From positions 124,001-188,000 of the forward strand of contig NZ_JAYXKP010000005.1 of assembly GCF_036039175.1 (NCBI RefSeq): DNA of 64,000 nucleotides, in the 5' to 3' direction. The position numbers were made by a program, and so were the translations under genes. Source of the DNA: Marinilactibacillus sp036039175 (GTDB taxonomy: Bacteria; Bacillota; Bacilli; Lactobacillales; Carnobacteriaceae_A). Shown here piece by piece: positions 43,102 through 52,342 of this stretch (its first letter is position 1; each line of letters begins with the position of its first letter). Below the pieces are notes generated by a model. The model saw nothing but the letters and a program-made list of their open reading frames with translations. It was not told where the DNA came from and searched no databases.

Positions 43102-44835
43102 TTATTGACCATCTACAATTGATTGAATGGCTTTTTCAAATGATTCAATTTTCTCTTCCACAGCTACTCCTGAATCATCAAAGGCAGCGATATAGAATTT
43201 AATTTTAGGTTCTGTACCTGATGGACGTGCTGCAATCCAGCTAGAATCAACTAAGCGATATTTCAACACATCTGCTGAAGGCATATCGATTGTCTCTACT
43301 TCTCCATCACAGTTTGTACGTTTACTTGTTTTGAAATCTTCTATTTCTTGAATCTTGATTTCTCCGAAACTAGTTGGAGAATCATTTCTCAATGAATCCA
43401 TCAAGTCATTGATTTTTTGAGCACCTTGAATGCCGTCCATTGTGATTGAAATGGTTTTTTCTTTGTAGTGTCCGTGCTCGTGGTAAAGATCTTGAAGTGC
43501 ATCAAAACAGCTATATCCAAGTTCTTTATGGTATGCAGCCATTTCAGCACACAAAACAAGCGCCTGCATGGCATCTTTGTCGCGTACGAACGGTTGAACA
43601 AGATAGCCGTAACTTTCCTCAAAACCAAACATAAACGTATTAGACTGATCATTTTCAAAATGCTTGATCTTTTCAGCGATAAATTTGAATCCTGTTAGAA
43701 CATCAATCGTTTTTACACCATTTTTTTCAGCAATGGCTTTAGGCAAATCACTTGATACGATTGATTTCAATATAACGCTATTTTGAGGCAAAATGCCCGT
43801 TTTACGATGCGCTTTTAATATATAATCCAGCATCAAACTTGCAATCTGGTTACCTGAAAGAACTTCGTATTGTCCTTTTGCTGTTCTAACGGCCAGTCCC
43901 AAACGGTCTGCATCCGGGTCAGTTGCGATTAGCAAGTCTGCATCTACTTCACAGCCTAATTCAATCGCCATTTCAAAAGCTGCCGGATCTTCAGGATTCG
44001 GTGATTTAACCGTTGAAAACTCAGGATCTGGTTCAGCTTGTGCTGGTACTAAATGCACATTACGGAATCCAGCTTGTTTCAACGCTTTTTCTCCAATCAT
44101 CTTTCCTGTACCATGAAGCGGCGTGAAGACAATTGTTAAATCTTTCGCGACTCTTTCAATCAAATTAGGATCAATCGTTACGGTCTTCATAGCTTCTAAG
44201 TATGCTTTATCAACATTCTCTCCTATGATTTCCAGTAATCCTGAATTTGACATTTCTTTTTCATCTGCTACTTCAATAGACAACACATCTTCTACACTTC
44301 TAACAAGTGAAGTCAGTGCATCTGCTTCTTTAGGCGGTAATTGTCCACCGTCTTCTCCGTAAACTTTATATCCATTATATTCAGGAGGATTATGACTAGC
44401 AGTGATCATAATTCCAGCAGCAGCTTGAAGATGACGAACGGCAAATGAAAGCTCAGGTGTCGGACGAAGACTTTCGAATACATAAGCCTTGATTCCATGT
44501 GCACCTAGTGTTTTTGCTGATTCAAATGCGAATTCTCTGGACATATGACGTGAATCATAAGCAATCGCAACGCCACGTTTTTTAGCCTCTTCGCCTTGTT
44601 CTTTTTCAATAAACAATGCAAGACCTTCAGTCGCTTGACGAACAGTGTACACGTTCATTCGGTTGATCCCTGCGCCAATGATCCCTCTCATACCTGCTGT
44701 ACCAAACTCCAGTGGTGCGTAGAAAGCATCCTCTAGTTTCGATTCGTCCTGTTCATTTTTTTCTAAATCTTTCAGTACGTCGGAATCTAAATCAGTATAG
44801 TTTTTCCAAGTAGTATAAGTATCCTGCCAGCTCAT
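43102..44835 (-). CDS. pgcA: Alpha-phosphoglucomutase/phosphomannomutase
   Basis: The 577-residue protein has GTAGMRGIIGAGINRMN at the start, the phosphoserine loop TASHNPPEYNGYKVY, the metal loop ATDPDADRLGLAV, the sugar-binding FGFEESYGYLV and the phosphate-binding RPSGTEPKIKFYI. Length and motifs match Firmicutes PgcA. It interconverts glucose-6-phosphate and glucose-1-phosphate, feeding galU (46.8 kb) for UDP-glucose used in glycolipid and teichoic acid synthesis. Confidence 0.95.
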   Translation of the reverse strand: MSWQDTYTTWKNYTDLDSDVLKDLEKNEQDESKLEDAFYAPLEFGTAGMRGIIGAGINRMNVYTVRQATEGLALFIEKEQGEEAKKRGVAIAYDSRHMSREFAFESAKTLGAHGIKAYVFESLRPTPELSFAVRHLQAAAGIMITASHNPPEYNGYKVYGEDGGQLPPKEADALTSLVRSVEDVLSIEVADEKEMSNSGLLEIIGENVDKAYLEAMKTVTIDPNLIERVAKDLTIVFTPLHGTGKMIGEKALKQAGFRNVHLVPAQAEPDPEFSTVKSPNPEDPAAFEMAIELGCEVDADLLIATDPDADRLGLAVRTAKGQYEVLSGNQIASLMLDYILKAHRKTGILPQNSVILKSIVSSDLPKAIAEKNGVKTIDVLTGFKFIAEKIKHFENDQSNTFMFGFEESYGYLVQPFVRDKDAMQALVLCAEMAAYHKELGYSCFDALQDLYHEHGHYKEKTISITMDGIQGAQKINDLMDSLRNDSPTSFGEIKIQEIEDFKTSKRTNCDGEVETIDMPSADVLKYRLVDSSWIAARPSGTEPKIKFYIAAFDDSGVAVEEKIESFEKAIQSIVDGQ

Positions 44836-44978
44836 TTTTAAAACCTCTCTTTTTAGTCATTTTATTTTTTATATTGATATAATTGTACCATTTTTGTTTA
44901 TATTATGCATGATATTGACATAAAAGGCTTTCATAACAACTTTCATTATACTAGTTTGTATCGTATTTAACAATAAAA

Positions 44979-45034
44979 AAAAGTACAAAAATAGCATGTG
45001 CGACTGTCGCCGACCACTATTTCTGTACTTTTAA
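44979..45034 (-). terminator. Intrinsic terminator after trxB
   Basis: AAAGTACAAAAATAG and CTATTTCTGTACTTT form the outer stem, with a second GGTCG/CGACA-like inner fold; the minus strand ends in a run of T. Confidence 0.7.
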
Positions 45035-45069
45035 ATTGTTCTCTATTCACTTTTTTAAATGCATGTGAT

Positions 45070-46023
45070 TTATGCGTGTATTTTTTCAAGCTGTTCTTTA
45101 AGTTCTTCAACATATTGGAATGCAGCATTTCCGGCAATTGATCCATCGCCAACGGCTGTAGCTACTTGACGCAAGACTGTTTTACGGACATCTCCAATAG
45201 CAAAAATACCCGATACTTTTGATTCCATGTTTTCATCCGTTTCGATCCATCCTTCTTCATCTGTAATACCTAAAGAACGGAATTGATCAGAATTAGGTAA
45301 AATTCCGATATAAATGAAGGTACCTTGTGCTTCGAGAGTTGAAACATCCCCTGTTTTAAGATTACGAATACGGACGCCACTAACTGCTTGGTCTCCTTCG
45401 ATTTCTTCGATAACAGAATCCCATACAAAGTCGATTTTTTCATTTTTAAATGCTCTATCCTGAAGGATTTTTTGAGCACGAAGAGAATCTCTTCTATGAA
45501 CAATGGTTACTTTGCTTGCAAATTGAGTCAGGTAAGTTCCTTCTTCAACAGCTGAATCGCCTCCACCGGCAACGACAACATGTTTACCTTTAAAGAATGC
45601 TCCATCACAGACCGCGCAGTATGATACGCCTCTACCGTTGAATTCTGCTTCTCCAGTTACACCAAGCTTTTTATGCTCAGCACCTGTAGCCAAAATGATC
45701 GAACGTGTGCGAAAAGTCTTGCTTGAAGTAACGATTTCTTTGTATTCTTTGCCATTGATAATTTCCTGAACATCTCCATAAGCATATTCAGCACCAAATT
45801 GTTGCGCGCCCTCATACATTTTAGTTGATAAGTCAGGTCCTAAAATACTACTAAAACCAGAATAATTCTCAATTTCAGCAGTATTGTTCATCTGTCCACC
45901 TGGCAGTCCACGGTCTAACATCAAAGTTGATAGATTAGAACGTGAAGCATAAAGTCCAGCAGTTAATCCTCCTGGACCAGCGCCGATAACAATAACATCA
46001 TATATTTTTTCAATAATTTCCAT
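45070..46023 (-). CDS. trxB: Thioredoxin-disulfide reductase
   Basis: The 317-residue flavoprotein has VIVIGAGPGGLTAGLYASR for FAD, the redox pair YCAVCDGAFFKG, the NADPH fold VVAGGGDSAVEEGTYL, HRRDSLRA, and GIFAIGDVRKTVLRQVATAVGDG at the end. The length and low-molecular-weight form are standard. It reduces thioredoxin with NADPH; trxB is a classic Spx target. It lies 88 bases after the TPR gene on the same strand, so they may be co-transcribed. Confidence 0.96.
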   Translation of the reverse strand: MEIIEKIYDVIVIGAGPGGLTAGLYASRSNLSTLMLDRGLPGGQMNNTAEIENYSGFSSILGPDLSTKMYEGAQQFGAEYAYGDVQEIINGKEYKEIVTSSKTFRTRSIILATGAEHKKLGVTGEAEFNGRGVSYCAVCDGAFFKGKHVVVAGGGDSAVEEGTYLTQFASKVTIVHRRDSLRAQKILQDRAFKNEKIDFVWDSVIEEIEGDQAVSGVRIRNLKTGDVSTLEAQGTFIYIGILPNSDQFRSLGITDEEGWIETDENMESKVSGIFAIGDVRKTVLRQVATAVGDGSIAGNAAFQYVEELKEQLEKIHA

Positions 46024-46111
46024 TTAGAGAGCCCCTCTCACTTGTTCTTATACTTATTATAGTAGAAATCGAGTCTTTTATTCCACTACACTGACTTACT
46101 TTTAGTAAGTT

Positions 46112-46549
46112 TTAATCTTTGTGATGATTTTCTGTCATTTGTTGTTCAATCATTTTCTTCATCTCATCAGCTTCATCAGAATAGGTTCCATTCTGTCTGG
46201 AAGCTCTATACACATCCAGCATAGCTTCCGCTGTTTTATAATCATTAAGATGAATATAGTTCGTTGCTTGAAAGAAGTAAACGTCATAATACTTTTCGGA
46301 TTCTTTTTCTAAGACTTCATTGAGTACGGCAATAGATTCTTCGAATCTGAAAGAATGCTGGTAAATCAAAGCTAACTGTACTTTCCCAAATATTCTTTCA
46401 TCTTTATTTTCCGCAAGACTGAGTCCAGTTTTAAAATGTTGTTCCGCTTTTTTTAAGTCTTTTTTTTCGTAAGCAATCATTGCCCGTCCATAATAAGTTC
46501 TGGCGTTTGGAATGAGTGAAATAATCTGGTGTTCATTCGCTTGTCTCAT
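46112..46549 (-). CDS. TPR-repeat protein
   Basis: About 145 residues, starting MRQANEHQIISLIP, as GAGGGGAG lies about ten bases upstream of this ATG; a longer frame to 46573 contains it. Three or more TPR-like helical pairs are visible (ARTYYGRAMIAYEKKDLKKAE, LALIYQHSFRFEESIAVL, YFFQATNYIHLNDYKTAEAM). It has no membrane segment. Such proteins bind partners; the target is unknown. It precedes trxB. Confidence 0.78.
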   Translation of the reverse strand: MRQANEHQIISLIPNARTYYGRAMIAYEKKDLKKAEQHFKTGLSLAENKDERIFGKVQLALIYQHSFRFEESIAVLNEVLEKESEKYYDVYFFQATNYIHLNDYKTAEAMLDVYRASRQNGTYSDEADEMKKMIEQQMTENHHKD

Positions 46550-46642
46550 ACAAGACACTCCCCTCATCAACAATCAAAGCAACTCTATCAATGGTATAAC
46601 TTTTGTACCTGATTGTAAATAGATGTATTTGAAAATATTATA

Positions 46643-46671
46643 TTGACAGTTTTAAGATACATCTATTATAT
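46643..46671 (+). promoter_or_regulatory. Near-consensus promoter pointing at the 3' side of galU
   Basis: A perfect TTGACA, 17 bases and TTATAT lie on the plus strand, although the neighbouring genes on both sides are read on the minus strand. An inverted repeat TAGATGTAT (46620-46628) and ATACATCTA (46657-46665) surrounds the -35 box. The expected product would start near 46678 and enter the galU terminator and then run antisense to galU. Confidence 0.45.
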
Positions 46672-46715
46672 CAGATACACAGATATTTTAAATCTATCGA
46701 TCTATTTTCGTATAA

Positions 46716-46750
46716 AAAACATTGCCCGCTTCATTAAGCAGGCAATGTTT
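46716..46750. terminator. Intrinsic terminator after galU
   Basis: AACATTGCCCGC and GCAGGCAATGTT pair with one mismatch around eight bases; the minus strand ends in a run of six T. Confidence 0.85.
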
Positions 46751-46759
46751 CAATTAAGA

Positions 46760-47698
46760 TTATTTTGATTTCTTGTCTTCTAATTCATGTGATTCAGCGT
46801 CCATTTTTGTTTCTCCGCCACCGTTTTCCAATTCTTTTGCTAGTTCAACAATATAGCTTCTCAAGTTATCTTTAACTTGTGGATGTGTCAAACCATATTG
46901 AATCGTTGTTTTCAAGAATCCGAATTTATCGCCGACATCAAAACGATCGCCTTTAAATTCTTTTGCAAAAACGCGTTGTGTCTTGTTTAACGCATCAATT
47001 GCGTCTGTCAATTGGATTTCTCCACCAACACCTGGCTCTTGTTTTTCAAGTAAATCAAAGATTTGTGGTGTTAATAAGTAACGACCAATAATCGCCAAAT
47101 CACTTGGAGCATCTTCTGGTTGAGGTTTCTCTACAAATTTACGAACATTATAAAGACCTTCTTCAGCTTCTGCTTCAGGATCAATGATTCCGTAACTAGA
47201 AGTTTCTTCGTGTGGCACACGCATAACAGCAATATTAGATGCATGTGTTTTTTCATAACCTTCAATAAGCTGTTTAGTCAATGGCACTTCATCAGCCATG
47301 ATATCGTCTCCAAGCATGACTACGAAAGGCTCATCGCCAACAAATGCTTTCGCTTGAAGAACTGCATGTCCTAGTCCTAGTGGATAAGATTGTCTAGCGA
47401 AGTACAAGTTCAAACCAGTTGTTTCTTCAACAAGTTTTAATAAGTCATGCTTCCCTTTAGCTTTAAGACTTTCTTCAAGTTCAGGGTTAGAATCGAAGTG
47501 ATCTTCAATTGGACGTTTAAGCTTTCCGGTAATGATCAGAATATCTTCAATGCCTGAAGCAATGGCTTCTTCAACGATAAACTGAATCGTTGGTTTATCC
47601 ACGATTGGAATCATTTCTTTTGGCATTGCTTTAGTAGCTGGAAGAAAACGTGTTCCATATCCTGCTGCAGGAATAATCGCTTTTCTAACTTTTTTCAT
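46760..47698 (-). CDS. galU: UTP-glucose-1-phosphate uridylyltransferase
   Basis: About 312 residues, starting MKKVRKAIIPAAGYGTRFLP; AAGGAG lies about ten bases before this ATG, and the longer frame (47740) includes that purine-rich leader as codons. The nucleotidyltransferase motifs are AIIPAAGYGTRFLPATKAMPKE, a metal-binding VVMLGDDIM, KFVEKPQPEDAP and GDRFDVGDKFGFLK. It makes UDP-glucose from UTP and glucose-1-phosphate. It is 151 bases after gpsA and may have its own promoter there. Confidence 0.96.
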   Translation of the reverse strand: MKKVRKAIIPAAGYGTRFLPATKAMPKEMIPIVDKPTIQFIVEEAIASGIEDILIITGKLKRPIEDHFDSNPELEESLKAKGKHDLLKLVEETTGLNLYFARQSYPLGLGHAVLQAKAFVGDEPFVVMLGDDIMADEVPLTKQLIEGYEKTHASNIAVMRVPHEETSSYGIIDPEAEAEEGLYNVRKFVEKPQPEDAPSDLAIIGRYLLTPQIFDLLEKQEPGVGGEIQLTDAIDALNKTQRVFAKEFKGDRFDVGDKFGFLKTTIQYGLTHPQVKDNLRSYIVELAKELENGGGETKMDAESHELEDKKSK

Positions 47699-47849
47699 TT
47701 CTTTCTTCTCCTTTTCCCTTTTCATACTGTTCTCCTTCATATAACAAAATTATGTAGAAAGGCTCTCGCCCTCCTCCTACATTTGAATCTTTTAAACACA
47801 TTTAGATACTACACTCAATTACATTGTGGACATAATGGGATATCAGAGA

Positions 47850-48851
47850 TTATTCTGATTTTCCTTCTCGCTGCATTAAATTTAGTATAACATATTTTAC
47901 TTCTGCATCACTATAAACTACTTTATAGATAGCTTCTGTGATTGGCATGTCGATTTTATACTCTTGAGCAAGTTCGTAGGCAGCTTTTGTAGTAGAAATC
48001 CCTTCCACAACCATACCCATTTCTTTTAAAATTGTCTCTACTTGCTGTCCTTTTCCGAGTAAATTTCCAGCTCTCCAGTTTCTGGAGTGCGGACTTGTAC
48101 AAGTTACGATCAAGTCACCGACACCGCTAAGTCCCATGAAGGTCAAAGGTTCAGCTCCCATAGCGACACCTAGTCTGGTGATTTCTGCAAGCCCTCTTGT
48201 GACCAATGCAGCCTTAGCATTATCTCCAAAGCCCATTCCGGCAATCGCTCCGGCTCCTACGGCTATGATGTTTTTTAGTGCCGCACCAATTTCAACACCT
48301 ATTATATCTTGGTTTGTATACACTCTGAAATAGTCATTTAAAAATAAAGTTTGAACCGTTCTTGCGCTCTGTTCGTCTTCACATGCTGCTGTTATTGTCG
48401 TTAAATCTTCCGCCATGACTTCTTCAGCATGACTAGGTCCAGATAAAGCAACGACTGCTGTTCTATTCGCAAAAGAAATTTCTTCTTCCAGTATGGTAGA
48501 AATCCTTTTATGCGATACTTGTTCTAGTCCTTTTGATGCATGAATAATGAGCTTTGGACTAACGGTGACGTCGTTGACTTGTTTAGCCAAGTCTCTAATT
48601 GCCTTTGTTGGCACGACGAACACGATAACGTCTGCTGCTTCTACTACCAACTTAAGATCGGTTGTTGCTTTTAAGTTTTCAGGTAACGTTGAATTTGGAA
48701 GGTAGGACTGGTTCGTATGATGTTCGTTGATTTCATCAACTTGAGTTTGATTACGACTCCAAAGATTTACCTGGTGTCCATTTTCTAGAAGAACTTTAGA
48801 TAAAGCAGTCCCCCATGATCCAGCTCCTAAAACAGCTACTTTTGTGTTCAC
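47850..48851 (-). CDS. gpsA: NAD(P)-dependent glycerol-3-phosphate dehydrogenase
   Basis: The 333-residue protein has the N-terminal fold AVLGAGSWGTALSKVL, ASKGLEQ, catalytic GAALKNIIAVGAGA, and MGLSGVGDLIVTCTS plus RNWRAGNLLGKG in the helical domain. It reduces dihydroxyacetone phosphate to glycerol-3-phosphate for phospholipid and teichoic acid synthesis. The start overlaps ppaX by four bases, placing it in the hprK-lgt-ppaX-gpsA operon. Confidence 0.96.
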   Translation of the reverse strand: MNTKVAVLGAGSWGTALSKVLLENGHQVNLWSRNQTQVDEINEHHTNQSYLPNSTLPENLKATTDLKLVVEAADVIVFVVPTKAIRDLAKQVNDVTVSPKLIIHASKGLEQVSHKRISTILEEEISFANRTAVVALSGPSHAEEVMAEDLTTITAACEDEQSARTVQTLFLNDYFRVYTNQDIIGVEIGAALKNIIAVGAGAIAGMGFGDNAKAALVTRGLAEITRLGVAMGAEPLTFMGLSGVGDLIVTCTSPHSRNWRAGNLLGKGQQVETILKEMGMVVEGISTTKAAYELAQEYKIDMPITEAIYKVVYSDAEVKYVILNLMQREGKSE

Positions 48852-49540
48852 TGTTTAGGTACCCCCTCTAACTCCCCAATCGCATCCAGTTGCTCTTTGG
48901 AGCTCCCTAAAATTAATTCTGTTAACTCTGACATATTCTTCACGCTGTAAGTAGGATTGTAAGGTGCAATTTCTGCAGTGGTCTTTTGAGACCATTCTAC
49001 AAATACACTTGGGATTCCTGCATTTGTGGCAGCTTCAATGTCATGATTGTTATCGCCAATCATAATCGCTTGATTATGATCAACATTTAATGCTGCAAGA
49101 GCTCTATATACGGGCTCAGGATTTGGCTTAAAATACGTGTAGGAATCTGATCCAATAACGACATCAAACAATCCTTGTAGTCCCAGGACTTCAATACCTC
49201 TTTCAATCATATCATTACGTTTAGTTGATACAACTGCTAATTTCACACCGCTTTTTTTCAACTGTTTCAATTCCTCAGATACTCCATCGAATAAAGAAAT
49301 CATACCATCGTGCAGATCAGAATTAAGCGCACGGTAACGCTGAATGATTTCTTCTGCTCGGTCGGGAATTAATGTTCCATAAACCTCTGTAAGAGACGGT
49401 CCATTGAATTGTCGAACCGAATCAAGTGTATATTCCCCTGGAAAAAGTTCTTCTAAAATCGTCAGGTGTGTACGGTTGATCAACTCGTTCGAGTTGGCAA
49501 GCGTGCCATCGAAATCAAATAATGCTGCTGTATATTCCAA
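48848..49540 (-). CDS. ppaX: Pyrophosphatase PpaX (HAD family)
   Basis: The 230-residue HAD protein has the nucleophile motif LFDFDGTLANSNELI, VVSTKRNDMIERG, KPNPEPVYRALAAL and the fourth motif MIGDNNHDIEAA. Its location between lgt and gpsA, downstream of hprK, matches Bacillus, where PpaX hydrolyses the pyrophosphate released when HPr-Ser-P is dephosphorylated by HprK. The C-terminal 15 residues extend a little beyond Bacillus PpaX. Confidence 0.92.
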   Translation of the reverse strand: MEYTAALFDFDGTLANSNELINRTHLTILEELFPGEYTLDSVRQFNGPSLTEVYGTLIPDRAEEIIQRYRALNSDLHDGMISLFDGVSEELKQLKKSGVKLAVVSTKRNDMIERGIEVLGLQGLFDVVIGSDSYTYFKPNPEPVYRALAALNVDHNQAIMIGDNNHDIEAATNAGIPSVFVEWSQKTTAEIAPYNPTYSVKNMSELTELILGSSKEQLDAIGELEGVPKQ

Positions 49541-49569
49541 AATAATGTCCTTTCTAAGCTACTATATCT

Positions 49570-50442
49570 TTATTTTTTAAGTTTAGATTTTTTCTTTTTT
49601 TCTGCAAAGGTTCTTTCAGGTAGCATACCTTCTGTGTAATAAGGCGGTGTTGGATAGGCATAAAATCTTCTGTAAAGAATCAGCGATACCGCAACGATCA
49701 GTAAGACACCAGAAAGCACTTGAGAAACACGTAAAGGTCCGATGTATAAACTATCTGTCCGCATCCCTTCTATCCAGATACGACCCAAACTATACCAGGC
49801 TACGTATCCTAGCGCCGTTTCTCCTCTTCTTAGAACGCCATCTTTACCACGGACGACCATTAAGATGATAAAGCCAACCAAGTTCCATAGAGATTCATAT
49901 AGGAAGGTTGGATGGTAATACGTGCCTTGTATGTTCATTTGTTCAATAATGAAATTTGGTAACATCAATCGTTCTAAAAACGACCGTGCAACTTCTCCAC
50001 CATGAGCTTCTTGATTCACAAAATTTCCCCAACGGCCAATTGCTTGAGCAATCATAACGTGAGGCGCAAGAACATCTAGTAAAAGCCAGACAGCTATATC
50101 TTTCTTTTTGGTATACCAGACGAGCGTTGCAAATCCTGCTAATAGCCCCCCATAGATTGCGATACCGCCTTCCCATATATAGAATATGCGGATAGGGTCC
50201 TGAAGGTAGACATCCAGCTCAAAGAGCACATAGTATAGCCGCGCACCGATTAGACCAGCTGGAATGATCCGAAAAGCCAAATCGACTATAAAGTCTTCTT
50301 CGATTCCTCTTTTCTCACCTTCTTTGATACTCAACCAGACGGCAACAAACATACCGAATACAATAATGATTCCATACCAGGCCACTCTTAATGGCCCAAA
50401 TTGAAAAGCAATCGGATCAATCGCTCCTAAACTAACGTTCAT
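49570..50442 (-). CDS. lgt: Prolipoprotein diacylglyceryl transferase
   Basis: The 290-residue membrane protein has seven segments and the Lgt signature GRWGNFVNQEAHGGEVA, with the conserved RIIPAGLIGARLYYVLFEL and YHPTFLYESLWNL. It transfers diacylglycerol from phosphatidylglycerol to the lipobox cysteine of prelipoproteins such as the DUF4430 protein at 1.2 kb. It lies 18 bases after hprK in the conserved operon. Confidence 0.97.
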   Translation of the reverse strand: MNVSLGAIDPIAFQFGPLRVAWYGIIIVFGMFVAVWLSIKEGEKRGIEEDFIVDLAFRIIPAGLIGARLYYVLFELDVYLQDPIRIFYIWEGGIAIYGGLLAGFATLVWYTKKKDIAVWLLLDVLAPHVMIAQAIGRWGNFVNQEAHGGEVARSFLERLMLPNFIIEQMNIQGTYYHPTFLYESLWNLVGFIILMVVRGKDGVLRRGETALGYVAWYSLGRIWIEGMRTDSLYIGPLRVSQVLSGVLLIVAVSLILYRRFYAYPTPPYYTEGMLPERTFAEKKKKSKLKK

Positions 50443-50460
50443 AACATTGAATCCTCCATA

Positions 50461-51399
50461 CTATATATCCTGCGAATTTTTCTTGATCAACTGTCCTAAA
50501 TTACGTTCAAATGTTTCGGTAGCATCATATCCCATTTGTTTCGCTCGGATATTCATTGCAGCAATCTCAATAATAATTGATAGATTTCGACCGATACGAA
50601 CTGGAATAGATAACTTAGGCACATCTACGTTAAAGAACCTCATATTTTCAAGATTGTTCCCCAGTCTATCGTACTGACGGTTACGATCCCAATGCTCTAA
50701 ATTCATGACCAAATCGACTGTTTTGCTCGAACGAATTGATCCGACACCAAATAAATTCACTACATCAATGACTCCAATTCCTCGAATTTCAATTAGATTA
50801 CGCAGGATTTCAGGTGGCTCACCGATAATACGGTTCTCATCCATCATGTAAAGTTCAACACGGTCATCAGCAACTAACCGATGCCCCCGCTGAACCAGTT
50901 CCAAAGCGGTCTCTGATTTCCCAATTCCAGAATCTCCAATAATTAATACACCCATACCGTAAATATCTACTAATACGCCGTGTTGAGAAATTCTTTCTGC
51001 CAGTCGTTCTTCCAAAAAGTTTGTAACATTAGAAGAAAGTCTAGTTGTTGGTCTAGTAGAGACTAGAACAGGAATTCCTTTTTCTGAAGCTGCCTTGATC
51101 AGTTCTTTTGGTGGCTCCTGATTTCTTGAAACTAAAAATGCCGGAGTATCTCCCTGGCACATTCTTTTCATGATAATATAGCGCTCATCACTTGTCATAC
51201 GCTCAACAAAAGACAATTCTGTTCTACCTAATAACTGTATTCTGTTTTGAGGATAAAAACTAAAATATCCCGTAAGTTCCAATGCCGGTCTGGATAAATC
51301 ACTGATGGTGATTTTTCGTTCAAGATGCTCTTCTCCGACGACGACATGAATATCATTCATTGCTTCAACTAATTGTTTTATTGTAACTGTGTTCGCCAT
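50461..51399 (-). CDS. hprK: HPr kinase/phosphorylase
   Basis: The 312-residue protein has the P-loop VLIIGDSGIGKSETALELVQ and the HprK signature EIRGIGVIDVVNLFGVGSIR; the N-terminal domain is at residues 1-130. It phosphorylates or dephosphorylates HPr at Ser46 in response to metabolites, so setting CcpA-mediated carbon catabolite control. It is the first gene of the hprK-lgt-ppaX-gpsA operon. A candidate cre site is at 10.7 kb. Confidence 0.97.
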   Translation of the reverse strand: MANTVTIKQLVEAMNDIHVVVGEEHLERKITISDLSRPALELTGYFSFYPQNRIQLLGRTELSFVERMTSDERYIIMKRMCQGDTPAFLVSRNQEPPKELIKAASEKGIPVLVSTRPTTRLSSNVTNFLEERLAERISQHGVLVDIYGMGVLIIGDSGIGKSETALELVQRGHRLVADDRVELYMMDENRIIGEPPEILRNLIEIRGIGVIDVVNLFGVGSIRSSKTVDLVMNLEHWDRNRQYDRLGNNLENMRFFNVDVPKLSIPVRIGRNLSIIIEIAAMNIRAKQMGYDATETFERNLGQLIKKNSQDI

Positions 51400-51589
51400 G
51401 TTAAGCTCCTTTACTACGATTGAATGCTTATACTAAAACGTTTTGCATCGAACCATGATTTTATAAGATTTATATACTTTTAAAACGAATCAAATTTTAC
51501 TTATAAAATGAATAAGCACTTACATCATATCACAATTGATGTACGGTTTATAGTGAATAAATCAAGAGAACGATACATAATCATGCAAT

Positions 51590-51633
51590 AAAAAAACCTT
51601 CAGAATCAGCTAAAGAACTGACTCTGAAGGTTA
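51590..51633 (-). terminator. Intrinsic terminator after the liaXYZ operon
   Basis: AACCTTCAGAATCAG pairs with CTGACTCTGAAGGTT (one mismatch), with seven T on the minus strand. It separates liaZ from hprK. Confidence 0.87.
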
Positions 51634-51668
51634 CACTTAATTTGTCTTGCCTCTTGAAGCTAGTCTTC

Positions 51669-52004
51669 TTACTCATATCCGCTGCTGAAAAATGCATTTA
51701 ATGCAGACACGACCAAGGCAACAATCAGTGACATACCGAAAGAACTAAATTCGAATCCACTCACCAATGATGCAGTAAACCAAAGCATTAAGCCATTAAT
51801 CACGAAGTAGAAAAGTCCTAGCGTCAAAAAAGTGATCGGAAGGGATAGAATCACTAGAACGGGTTTAACAAATAAATTCAATCCAGCAAAAACTACAGCT
51901 GCAATTAAAGCCGTTTCCCAAGTCGCAATTCTAAATCCATCCAGAAATCCAGCTAACGCTAGAAATATAATCGTGTTAGCAAGAATTTTTTGCCACCATT
52001 TCAT
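51669..52004 (-). CDS. liaZ: LiaZ/YvlD-type four-helix membrane protein (phage holin family 4)
   Basis: The 111-residue protein has four hydrophobic segments filling nearly the whole chain (AGFLDGFRIATWETALIAAVVFAG and LPITFLTLGLFYFVINGLML being clear), the layout of YvlD. It is two bases after liaY and 30 bases further from liaX. The trio of LiaX-like, PspC and YvlD proteins, next to hprK, matches the enterococcal liaXYZ operon that protects against daptomycin and cationic peptides. Confidence 0.88.
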   Translation of the reverse strand: MKWWQKILANTIIFLALAGFLDGFRIATWETALIAAVVFAGLNLFVKPVLVILSLPITFLTLGLFYFVINGLMLWFTASLVSGFEFSSFGMSLIVALVVSALNAFFSSGYE

Positions 52005-52006
52005 AA

Positions 52007-52312
52007 TTAAAAGTCACTCCAGTCATCCTCGTCCACTTTTTCAGCTTCTTTTCTTTGCGACGGTTTAGCGTCAGAAAACGGATTAGGACGATCTTTAAAT
52101 GTATGGTAAGTTCCTGATTTTTTAGAGCTTTTACCATCAGGCATTAGCAAAGCAGCAAACAGATATAACGGAACAGTTAGACCTACTCCTGCAAAAGTTG
52201 CGACAACTACGATGACGCGTAAGAGTACTGGGTCAACATTAAAATATTCTCCTATGCCACCCAAGACTCCGAAAATAACCGAATTATCTTTAGATTTTCT
52301 TAAATTTCCCAT
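52007..52312 (-). CDS. liaY: LiaY-type PspC-domain membrane protein
   Basis: The 101-residue protein begins with the PspC domain MGNLRKSKDNSVIFGVLGGIGEYFN and has one or two membrane segments around VLLRVIVVVATFAGVGLTVP, then a soluble tail with YHTFKDRPNPF and a final DEDDWSDF. In enterococci LiaY is a transmembrane effector that links LiaX to membrane remodelling. The stop lies two bases from liaZ. Confidence 0.88.
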   Translation of the reverse strand: MGNLRKSKDNSVIFGVLGGIGEYFNVDPVLLRVIVVVATFAGVGLTVPLYLFAALLMPDGKSSKKSGTYHTFKDRPNPFSDAKPSQRKEAEKVDEDDWSDF

Positions 52313-52342
52313 TGTACTGAACCACCTTTAATTTGATTAAAT

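Noticed and set aside
51428..51445. cre-like AAAACGTTTT upstream of hprK
   Set aside because: It lacks the flanking TG and CA of the catabolite-responsive element; at least four mismatches at fixed positions.
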